Origin: Oscillospiraceae bacterium
GTDB taxonomy: Bacteria > Bacillota > Clostridia > Oscillospirales > UBA929
Assembly: GCA_031271525.1 (NCBI GenBank)
Contig: JAISVO010000057.1
Location: 1 to 15,425, forward strand
Length of the DNA stretch: 15,425 nucleotides
Reading direction: 5' to 3'
Below the pieces are notes generated by a model, which saw only the letters and a program-made list of their open reading frames with translations, was not told the DNA's origin and made no database searches. Made by a program: the position numbers and the translations under genes. Within the stretch, counting starts at the first letter, position 1. Each line of letters starts with the position of its first letter. This document shows positions 1 through 5,622 of this stretch, piece after piece.

Positions 1-208
1 GGCGGCAAACGAGGGTGCGGGACCCGCGATGGCGTTTATGGGGATGAACATGGCGGGCAACGCAGGAGGCATGAACGCGCAGAACCTGTTCGCGATGGGT
101 CAGCAGCAGACTCCGCCCGCCCCGGTGGGCTGGACATGCTCCTGCGGCGCTGTGAACAAAGGGAAATTCTGCGCCGAGTGCGGGAAGCCGAAGCCGGAAG
201 AGGGGTAA
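1..208 (+). CDS. SPFH-type (YdjI-like) protein, C-terminal end only
   Basis: This is the 3' end of a gene that begins before the window; the frame starts at base 2 and stops at TAA 206-208, so about 68 residues are visible. They comprise a Met/Gly/Asn/Gln-rich linker, then a short zinc ribbon: WTCSCG, about ten residues, FCAECGKPKPEEG. The CxC and CxxC pairs can bind one zinc. A Met/Gly/Gln linker followed by a zinc ribbon is typical of the tail of SPFH-domain 'virion core' proteins of the YdjI family in Firmicutes. The two downstream genes, a double zinc-ribbon protein and a TPM-domain protein, match the families of B. subtilis YdjG and YdjH, which strengthens the call. The SPFH domain itself is outside the window, so the family is inferred from tail and context. 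The next gene starts 3 bases after the stop, so they are almost certainly co-transcribed. Confidence 0.7.
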   Translation, partial: AANEGAGPAMAFMGMNMAGNAGGMNAQNLFAMGQQQTPPAPVGWTCSCGAVNKGKFCAECGKPKPEEG

Positions 209-210
209 CG

Positions 211-1299
211 ATGGCCTTACTGGAATACAAGTGCCCAAACTGCGGCGGCGCGCTGGGGTTCGACACATCTGTGCAGGAGCTCGCCTGCCCCTACTGCAAA
301 TCGGTCGTCAACACCGAGACGCTGCGCGGACTGGACGACGCGCTGGAGCAGAACCAAGAACCCGAGTCGGTGGACTGGGGGTATACGGGCGGCTGCTGGA
401 AGGAAGGCGAACAGGACAAGATGGCGGTGTACAGCTGTAAGTCCTGCGGCGGCGAGATCGTCGGCGACGAGACGCTGGGCGCGACAAGCTGCCCGTTCTG
501 CGGCAACGCCGTGGTGATGACCTCTAAGTTCTCCGGAACCCTGCGCCCCGACTTGGTTCTCCCTTTCAAGCTGGACAAAAAAGCCGCCGTCGCGGCGCTG
601 CATAAGCACTATCTGGGAAAGCGGCTGCTGCCCAAGGTGTTCAAGGACCAAAACCATCTGGAGGAGATCAAGGGGGTGTATGTCCCCTTCTGGCTCTTCG
701 ACGCCGACGCTGAGGCGCGGACCGAATACAGCGCCGCCAAGGTGCGCGTCTGGAGCGATAGCCGCTATAACTACCGGAAGGTTTCCACCTATCGGGTTCG
801 GCGGGAGGGCGGGATCGGCTTCGACGCGATCCCGGTGGACGGCTCCAAGTCGATTGACGACGCTCTGATGGAGTCGGTCGAACCGTTCCGGCTCGGTGAG
901 GCGGTCCCCTTCCAGACCGCCTACCTCGCCGGGTTCTTCGCCAACAAGTATGACGTGGACGCCGAGCAGAGTATGGCGAGGGCGACCGAGCGCGTCGCCA
1001 ACAGCGCGGTCGCGGCTTTCCGGGAGACGGTCACCGGCTACCAAACGGTCACGCCGATTGGGGCGAACGTCCGGGTGACGAAGGGCGGCGTCCGGTACGC
1101 GCTCCTTCCGGTGTGGCTCCTCTCCACCCGGTATGAGGGGGAGAACTACCTCTTCGCGATGAACGGGCAGACGGGGAAGCTGGTGGGCGATATGCCGCTG
1201 GACAAAGGGCTGTACCGGGCTTGGCTTTTGAAGATGTTCGGCATTCCGGCGGCGGTTTTGTCAATCCTCGCGCAAGTGATTGTCAGTCTGCTGACATAG
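211..1299 (+). CDS. Double zinc-ribbon membrane protein, YdjG-like
   Basis: The product has 362 residues. Two zinc ribbons lie at the N-terminus: Cys8/Cys11 with Cys26/Cys29 (CPNCGG and CPYCKS), and Cys76/Cys79 with Cys94/Cys97 (CKSCGG and CPFCGN). A mixed alpha/beta region of unknown fold follows, and a hydrophobic C-terminus from about residue 338 (FGIPAAVLSILAQVIVSLL) looks like a membrane anchor. TFIIB-type zinc ribbons plus a membrane tail fit the YdjG family, which in B. subtilis works with YdjH and YdjI in envelope stress and PspA recruitment; the role here is by analogy. The frame is open back to base 136, but ATG 211 is preferred: it follows the upstream stop by two bases, has GAAGAGGGG just before it, and puts the first CxxC at residue 8. 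The TPM gene follows after 12 bases. Confidence 0.8.
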   Translation: MALLEYKCPNCGGALGFDTSVQELACPYCKSVVNTETLRGLDDALEQNQEPESVDWGYTGGCWKEGEQDKMAVYSCKSCGGEIVGDETLGATSCPFCGNAVVMTSKFSGTLRPDLVLPFKLDKKAAVAALHKHYLGKRLLPKVFKDQNHLEEIKGVYVPFWLFDADAEARTEYSAAKVRVWSDSRYNYRKVSTYRVRREGGIGFDAIPVDGSKSIDDALMESVEPFRLGEAVPFQTAYLAGFFANKYDVDAEQSMARATERVANSAVAAFRETVTGYQTVTPIGANVRVTKGGVRYALLPVWLLSTRYEGENYLFAMNGQTGKLVGDMPLDKGLYRAWLLKMFGIPAAVLSILAQVIVSLLT

Positions 1300-1311
1300 G
1301 GGGGAGAGACA

Positions 1312-2106
1312 ATGAAGAAAATCCTGTTCACGGCGCTTTTTCTGGCCCTCCTTCCCTTCGGGGCGTTCGCGGCCGAACGCCCGCCGCGCTTTATCGACGA
1401 AGTGGGGCTCCTTACAGAGGCGCAGGCTTCCGAGCTGACGCGAAAGCTGGACGAAATCAGCGAGCGGCACCGGTTCGATACGGTGGCGGCGGTGGTGCCG
1501 AGCTTAGACGACCGGGAGGCGCGGCTGTTCGCCATCGACTTCTTTGAGGAGCACGGGTTCGGATACGGAGAAAATCTGGACGGCGCAATCCTCCTTCTCG
1601 CCGTGGAGGAACGGGATTACGGCTTCGCCGGGTACGGGTTTGCCCTTGAGGCATTTACCGACGCCGGCCAGAGGTATCTGGAGAAGCTGTTTCTGCCCCA
1701 TTTGCGGGAGGACGACTACTACGAAGCGTTTTTAGCGTTCGCCGACGGAGTGGACGACTTTGTGGCAAAAGCCAAGAGGGGCGAACCGTACGACGTTGGG
1801 AACATCCCGCTGACGCCGGGTGAGGTTGTTACCGCGAGGCTTATCGCGGGCGGGGCGGCCATCCTGCTCCCGCTGATTACCGCGCTGGTGATCCTTACCG
1901 TGTGGAAGCGGCAGCTGACATCGGTGCGGAAGGACGATTTCGCGCGCGCCTACCTTCGGGAAGGCAGTATGGTTTTGACGTCCCGGCGGGACGATTTTCT
2001 CTATAGCCATGTGAATCGGACCCGGCGGGCGGAAACCAGCGGGGGCGGGGGTTCGTTCAGAAGCTCCTCCGGGAGGAGCTCCACCGGGCGGAGCGGGAAG
2101 TATTAG
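1312..2106 (+). CDS. TPM-domain (YgcG/YdjH-like) exported membrane protein
   Basis: The product has 264 residues. Residues 1-21 form a clear Sec signal peptide (MKK, a Leu/Phe-rich core, AFA-A cleavage region). Residues 22-155 match the TPM domain: FIDEVGLLTEAQASEL opening helix, a DTVAAVVPSL strand, the GYGENLDGAILLLAVEERDYGF segment, and a late DDYYEAFLAFADGVDDF helix. A transmembrane helix spans about 177-198 (LIAGGAAILLPLITALVILTVW), followed by a basic cytoplasmic region and a Gly/Ser/Arg tail (GGGGSFRSSSGRSS), a usual ending for this family. The TPM domain is therefore predicted outside the membrane. TPM proteins have been linked to phosphatase activity and to photosystem II repair in plants; in Firmicutes the YdjH relative works with YdjG and YdjI. 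GGGGAGAG lies just before ATG 1312. It is the third gene of a likely operon. Confidence 0.83.
   Translation: MKKILFTALFLALLPFGAFAAERPPRFIDEVGLLTEAQASELTRKLDEISERHRFDTVAAVVPSLDDREARLFAIDFFEEHGFGYGENLDGAILLLAVEERDYGFAGYGFALEAFTDAGQRYLEKLFLPHLREDDYYEAFLAFADGVDDFVAKAKRGEPYDVGNIPLTPGEVVTARLIAGGAAILLPLITALVILTVWKRQLTSVRKDDFARAYLREGSMVLTSRRDDFLYSHVNRTRRAETSGGGGSFRSSSGRSSTGRSGKY
2062..2080. repeat. Perfect 9-base-arm palindrome inside TPM gene tail
   Basis: AGCTCCTCC (2062-2070) and GGAGGAGCT (2072-2080) are exact reverse complements around one central base. The sequence encodes part of the Ser/Gly/Arg tail of the TPM protein. The one-base loop would force the inner pairs open in RNA. The right arm contains GGAGGAG, but no start codon follows at a useful distance. 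It may be a by-product of Ser and Arg codon choice. Confidence 0.5.
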
Positions 2107-2121
2107 TAAAAGGGGGACGTT

Positions 2122-3294
2122 ATGACGCCAATCGCGATACCGGAGGATGTCGGGTCTCTGATCGGCGCTCTGGAGGGGTGTGGGTATGAAGCCTGCGCCG
2201 TCGGCGGATGCGTTCGGGACAGCTTATTGGGCAAGGTCCCGGCCGATTGGGATGTCGGCACTTCGGCGCTGCCCGAGGAGACGATGGCGTGCTTTGCCGA
2301 GCAGCATCTGATTGAGACGGGGAGGAAGCACGGCACCGTCACCCTGATGAGGGGGGGCAAAGCCTACGAGATCACAACCTACCGGATCGACGGCGCGTAT
2401 GCCGACAACCGCCGGCCCGACAGCGTCTCGTTTGTCCGGGACCTAAAAGATGACCTCGCCCGGAGGGATTTTACCGTCAACGCGATGGCGTTCCACCCTG
2501 AGCGTGGGCTAACCGACCTGTTCGGCGGGATCCGCGACCTTGCCGCCGGGTTGATTCGGTGCGTGGGGGACCCCGAAACACGGTTCCGGGAGGATGCCCT
2601 GCGGATCATGCGGGCGCTCCGGTTCGCCTCGGCGCTTGGGTTTTCGATCGAGCCGGGTACGGCCGCCGCGATGACCCGGCTAAAAGCGCTGCTGCGCAAC
2701 ATAGCGGCGGAGCGGATTGCCGCCGAGTTTCAAAAAATCCTTGTAGGAGACAACGCCGGGGGAGTGCTAGCCGAATACCTCCCGGTGATTCAAGAAGTCC
2801 TCCCCGAGCTGGCCCCTCCGGCGGGGGACCTTGCGCGGACGCCGAAGGACTTCGCCGTCCGGCTCTCGTTGATGCTCCGCGGCGCCGAAGACGCGGGAAT
2901 TACCCTCCGGCGGCTGAAGGCCGGCAATGAAACTGCCAGTTCGGTGACGCGGCTGGTCTCCTTCCGCGGCGCCGAACTGCTTAACGAGACACAAGTCAAA
3001 CGGATCCTGTCAAAGTTGGGGGCCGAACTCTTTGTACGCCTCTTGGAGGTCAAGCGGGCGGAAGGGCGTATCGGGGAAGCGGAAACGATCTTCCGTACCG
3101 TCATCGACGGGGGGCAGTGCTTCTCGCTCGGCGGCCTCGCGGTCAACGGGCGGGACCTGCTGGCCCTCGGTATCCCGCCCGGGAACCGGATCGGTGAAAT
3201 CCTCGGGGTCCTGCTGGAATCGGTGATCAGCGGGGATTGCCCCAATGAGAAAACAGCGCTGCTGGATCGGGCGATCAACACGTCAAACGCGTGA
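2122..3294 (+). CDS. cca: CCA tRNA nucleotidyltransferase (class II)
   Basis: This enzyme adds or repairs the 3' CCA of tRNAs from CTP and ATP without a template. The 390-residue length is normal for bacterial class II enzymes. Motifs appear in order: GGCVRD at 28-33 (nucleotidyltransferase loop), the metal-binding pair D42-W-D44, EITTYR near 83-88, RRDFTVNAMA from 114, DLFGG at 132-136, and EDALRIMRALRFA from 157, where the EDxxR element serves as the amino-acid template for CTP and ATP selection. The helical C-terminal half (for example ERIAAEFQKIL) fits the tRNA-binding body. No HD phosphohydrolase motif is seen. ATG 2122 is preceded by AAAGGGGGACGTT, 15 bases after the TPM stop, so cca is probably read from the upstream operon. 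A poly(A) polymerase is the alternative, but length and motif set favour CCA addition. The last codons overlap an inverted repeat described separately. Confidence 0.92.
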   Translation: MTPIAIPEDVGSLIGALEGCGYEACAVGGCVRDSLLGKVPADWDVGTSALPEETMACFAEQHLIETGRKHGTVTLMRGGKAYEITTYRIDGAYADNRRPDSVSFVRDLKDDLARRDFTVNAMAFHPERGLTDLFGGIRDLAAGLIRCVGDPETRFREDALRIMRALRFASALGFSIEPGTAAAMTRLKALLRNIAAERIAAEFQKILVGDNAGGVLAEYLPVIQEVLPELAPPAGDLARTPKDFAVRLSLMLRGAEDAGITLRRLKAGNETASSVTRLVSFRGAELLNETQVKRILSKLGAELFVRLLEVKRAEGRIGEAETIFRTVIDGGQCFSLGGLAVNGRDLLALGIPPGNRIGEILGVLLESVISGDCPNEKTALLDRAINTSNA

Positions 3295-3427
3295 AAAAGA
3301 GTATATCGTCCCGTCTCGGCGGTGGGTATAAATGGGAGAGTATTATGTCAACCGAGGAGCAGCGATGGAAGTGCTGGAACGATCCGCGAGACTGGCAAGA
3401 ATCAACGGTCCGCGCACACGTTTGACG
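3281..3427 (+). other. Candidate structured RNA or terminator bounded by 13-base inverted repeat
   Basis: CGTCAAACGCGTG (3281-3293) and CACACGTTTGACG (3415-3427) pair at 12 of 13 positions (one A-C mismatch, nine contiguous pairs outermost). Nested inside, GTCTC-g-GCGG (3313-3322) pairs with CCGCGAGAC (3384-3392), 9 pairs with one bulged G, and can extend by CC/GG across a mismatch. The right arm is followed by a G-run and TTTTATAT (3436-3443). The interval overlaps the last cca codons and ends 19 bases before the moxR promoter. Three readings are open: a structured RNA at the end of the cca transcript, a complex terminator, or chance pairing. I recognise no known riboswitch consensus. No flanking target-site duplication is visible, so a small transposon derivative is less likely. 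Confidence 0.35.
3291..3425 (+). CDS. Possible 44-residue small protein, start overlapping cca stop
   Basis: The open frame starts with GTG whose TG is shared with the cca TGA (GTGA overlap) and runs to TGA 3423-3425. An internal ATG at 3345, four bases after GGGAGAG, would give a 26-residue peptide rich in tryptophan (WKCWNDPRDW). The frame ends before the moxR promoter, consistent with a small gene at the end of the cca operon. Third-position GC is lower than in neighbouring genes, I recognise no family, and the same bases form an inverted-repeat structure, so it may well be non-coding. Confidence 0.17.
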   Translation: MKKSISSRLGGGYKWESIMSTEEQRWKCWNDPRDWQESTVRAHV

Positions 3428-3446
3428 CGGGGGCGTTTTATATACC

Positions 3447-3475
3447 TTGACAACCAGTCCCCAAAATTGTACAAT
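3447..3475 (+). promoter_or_regulatory. Sigma-A-type promoter for the moxR operon
   Basis: TTGACA at 3447-3452, a 17-base spacer, and TACAAT at 3470-3475 give a perfect -35, optimal spacing and a -10 with one departure from TATAAT. The surrounding DNA is locally AT-rich in a GC-rich window. Transcription would start near 3482, leaving an untranslated leader of about 70 bases before ATG 3551. This is the best promoter match I found in the window and separates the cca transcription unit from the moxR operon. Confidence 0.8.
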
Positions 3476-3506
3476 AGAAACGGCAGCCGAGAAGCGCACC
3501 ATTGTT

Positions 3507-3519
3507 GTTAACGGTTAAC
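3507..3519. promoter_or_regulatory. GTTAAC-G-GTTAAC dyad, possible operator in moxR leader
   Basis: Two GTTAAC hexamers, each self-complementary, flank one base about 25-37 bases downstream of the predicted transcription start. This is a reasonable place for a repressor site. The overlapping CGGTT (3512-3516) and AACCG (3524-3528) can instead form a small RNA hairpin in the leader. No regulator gene is adjacent and I do not recognise the motif. Confidence 0.35.
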
Positions 3520-3538
3520 TGTGAACCGCCAACGGATT

Positions 3539-3546
3539 AGGGGGGG
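3539..3546 (+). promoter_or_regulatory. Ribosome binding site that fixes the moxR start
   Basis: AGGGGGGG lies four bases before ATG 3551. The reading frame is open from GTG 3521, which would add ten residues, but that GTG has no comparable site upstream, so ATG 3551 is chosen. Confidence 0.7.
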
Positions 3547-3550
3547 TTGT

Positions 3551-4507
3551 ATGTCGCAGGAATTGACCGAAATGCGCGAGTACTTACAGGGTATCGTCAA
3601 GAACGTCAACCGTGTGATTGTCGGCAAGCGCGAAGTGGTGGAGCTTGCGCTGATGACGCTCCTCTGCGGCGGTCACATCTTGGTCGAGGATGTGCCCGGG
3701 GTCGGCAAGACCTCCCTCGCGTCGGCCCTGAGCAGGAGCATTCGCTGTTCGTTCCGGCGGATCCAGTTTACGCCGGACATCATGCCTTCCGACATCACGG
3801 GGTTCTCCCTCTACAACCAAAAGACCGGCGACTTTGAATACCGGCAGGGCCTGATCTTCTCCTCCCTCATCCTAGCGGACGAGATCAACCGCGCCTCCCC
3901 CAAGACGCAGGCAAGCCTGCTGGAGGCGATGGAGGAGAACCAAGTCACGGTGGACGGTACGACCTATAAAATGGCAAAACCTTTCATGGTGATGGCGACC
4001 CAGAACCCGGCGGACTTCGTCGGCACCTATCCCCTCCCCGAGGCGCAGATGGATCGTTTCTTAATGCGGGTTTCCATTGGTTACCCGGATTTCGCCGAGG
4101 AGCGGAACATCCTCCGCCGGTTTAAGGAGGAGGAGCCGGAGATCCACCCGGTGGCGCGCGCCGAGGAGATCGTCGCGCTGCAGCACGCCGTACGGAGGGT
4201 GCATGTCGACGACAGCCTGTACGACTATATTATCCGGATCATCGAGAGCACCCGCAGCCATCCCGAGGTGGCGCTGGGCGTCTCGCCCCGGGGCAGTCTC
4301 GCCCTCTTCCACACGGCGCAGGCGCGGGCATTGTACCTCGGGCGGGACTTCGTCACCCCGGACGACATCAAGCCGCTCGCGGAGCCGGTGCTGGCACACC
4401 GCTTGGTCCTCCGCCCCGAGGCGCGGCTCCGCCGGGTGACCTCCGGAGGCGTACTCAAGGAGATACTGGACCTCACGCCGGTCCCGGTCGGGACGCCCGA
4501 CAGATGA
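3551..4507 (+). CDS. MoxR-family AAA+ ATPase
   Basis: The product has 318 residues and acts in the cytoplasm as a chaperone-like ATPase, usually thought to help mature or regulate a partner von Willebrand A-type protein. Visible motifs: Walker A GVGKTS at 50-55, Walker B LILADEINRA with D110-E111, sensor-1 region MATQNP at 148-153, and EAQMDRF at 164-170 with a likely arginine finger at R169. The PSDITGF and LPEAQMDRF signatures are specific to MoxR proteins. The C-terminal helical lid includes the family motif GVSPRGSLAL. Its stop overlaps the DUF58 start (ATGA, 4504-4507), so translation is probably coupled. The moxR-DUF58-transglutaminase order is widely conserved, and the upstream promoter likely drives all three. 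Confidence 0.93.
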   Translation: MSQELTEMREYLQGIVKNVNRVIVGKREVVELALMTLLCGGHILVEDVPGVGKTSLASALSRSIRCSFRRIQFTPDIMPSDITGFSLYNQKTGDFEYRQGLIFSSLILADEINRASPKTQASLLEAMEENQVTVDGTTYKMAKPFMVMATQNPADFVGTYPLPEAQMDRFLMRVSIGYPDFAEERNILRRFKEEEPEIHPVARAEEIVALQHAVRRVHVDDSLYDYIIRIIESTRSHPEVALGVSPRGSLALFHTAQARALYLGRDFVTPDDIKPLAEPVLAHRLVLRPEARLRRVTSGGVLKEILDLTPVPVGTPDR

Positions 4508-5622
4508 AGCGGCGGCAGTCGAGCGCCCGCCTCTTTTACATTGTCATGTGCGCGGGCACGTTTGTGCTCGCGCTCTTTGTCGGCGGAACGATTCCCTACG
4601 GCTCGGCGGCCGTCATGATCCTCACCTATCCGGTCGCCTGCTTCCTCTCTTGGATTCCGGGCCGCCAGTTCACGGTCCGCCACGCGCTGGACCGGGATGT
4701 CTGCCCCCGGGGCACCGAGGTGCGATATCTCTTCGGGGTCGCCAACAGAGGGATCGTCCCGGCGGCGTGGACCCGTTTTGAAATCGAATCCACCTACGAA
4801 ATCCCGGGGAAACCGGACGCCTTTGAAACCCCGATCGCCCCCTTCAAGTCGTTTACGTGGGAAACATCGTTCGCTCCGCCCCACCGGGGAATCCATACGC
4901 TGAAGCTGGCGGATCTCCGGGTCACCGACCCCTTCTGTCTGGTCACCAATAAGCTGACCAAGCGGAAGGACTTGCCGGACCCGCTGACCCTCACCGTGCT
5001 GCCCCGGCTGATCCCCCTCCCGGACAGTTGGAAGGAGCGCCTTGACCCGCGGGGCGCGGGAGGCCCTTTTGCCCAGAGCAGCGACGAACCGGCGGTCGAT
5101 TCCCGGCAGTACCGCTACGGCGACTCCCCCCGCAGGATCCACTGGAAGCTGACCGCCCGCCAGCGGGAGCTGATGGTGCGCCAGTACGAAAGTGAGGAAA
5201 AACGCCGTCTGCTCGTTATTCTGGACCTCCGCCCCTTTAAGCACGAGAAGGCGGAGAGCGCCGAGGACGTCTTGATCGAAGCCTGCCTGTCCGTCGTCTG
5301 CTTCGCGCTGGAGCGTCAGATCGACACCACCCTCCTCTACGCGCAAGGGCCCGATATCCTCCGCTTCACCGGTCGTGACTCCCGCTTCTTCGAACACCTT
5401 CTCCGGGATATGGCCACGGTGAAGTTCAATTCTTCCGTAGATCTTCCCGACCTCTTGGCGAAATCAGACGGCGCGCAGATGCTCAGCCTGTTCGGCGCCG
5501 AGATGCCCGACACCCTCTCGGTCCTCCCGCAGGACATCCCGGCGGAGCTTGCCGTCCTGCGCGGTTTTGAGGGCGCGTACGACCCGACCCAACTGATCCG
5601 GGTCACGGTGCTGCCGGTATGA
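4504..5622 (+). CDS. DUF58 domain membrane protein
   Basis: The product has 372 residues. Two hydrophobic segments lie near the N-terminus, roughly residues 10-28 and 31-51, and would anchor it in the membrane. A beta-rich region follows (residues about 60-160). The DUF58 signature, with the DSRQYRYGDSPRRIHWKLTA motif, lies at 199-218, followed by ELMVRQYE and the strand RRLLVILDLRPF, which resembles the first strand of a von Willebrand A-like fold but lacks a clear DxSxS metal site. DUF58 proteins are regularly encoded beside MoxR ATPases and are presumed partners; their biochemical role is not settled. It overlaps moxR and the transglutaminase gene by four bases each, implying balanced expression of the three. 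Confidence 0.9.
   Translation: MKRRQSSARLFYIVMCAGTFVLALFVGGTIPYGSAAVMILTYPVACFLSWIPGRQFTVRHALDRDVCPRGTEVRYLFGVANRGIVPAAWTRFEIESTYEIPGKPDAFETPIAPFKSFTWETSFAPPHRGIHTLKLADLRVTDPFCLVTNKLTKRKDLPDPLTLTVLPRLIPLPDSWKERLDPRGAGGPFAQSSDEPAVDSRQYRYGDSPRRIHWKLTARQRELMVRQYESEEKRRLLVILDLRPFKHEKAESAEDVLIEACLSVVCFALERQIDTTLLYAQGPDILRFTGRDSRFFEHLLRDMATVKFNSSVDLPDLLAKSDGAQMLSLFGAEMPDTLSVLPQDIPAELAVLRGFEGAYDPTQLIRVTVLPV

Noticed and set aside
136..210. Upstream extension of the double zinc-ribbon gene to ATG 136
   Set aside because: It would overlap the preceding zinc-ribbon tail by 73 bases, whereas ATG 211 has its own ribosome site and gives the family-typical N-terminus.
217..1044. Minus-strand open frame antisense to the double zinc-ribbon gene
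   Set aside because: Low-complexity, biased translation; the plus strand has four CxxC pairs and a good start.
3360..3392. T-box or cobalamin riboswitch core suggested by GGAAC...CCGCGAGACTGG
   Set aside because: The fixed consensus positions of either class are not met, the required surrounding elements are absent, and the downstream gene is neither an aminoacyl-tRNA synthetase nor a B12 gene.
3281..3427. Small transposon derivative (MITE) with 13-base terminal inverted repeats
   Set aside because: No target-site duplication flanks the repeats and no second copy is present in the window, so RNA structure is the simpler reading.
3332..3511. 59-codon plus-strand frame in the cca-moxR gap
   Set aside because: It reads straight through the near-consensus promoter and ends in the GTTAAC dyad, and its third-position composition is unlike the real genes.
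4225..5397. Minus-strand open frame (390 codons) antisense to moxR and the DUF58 gene
   Set aside because: No recognisable motifs, and both plus-strand genes have clear family signatures.
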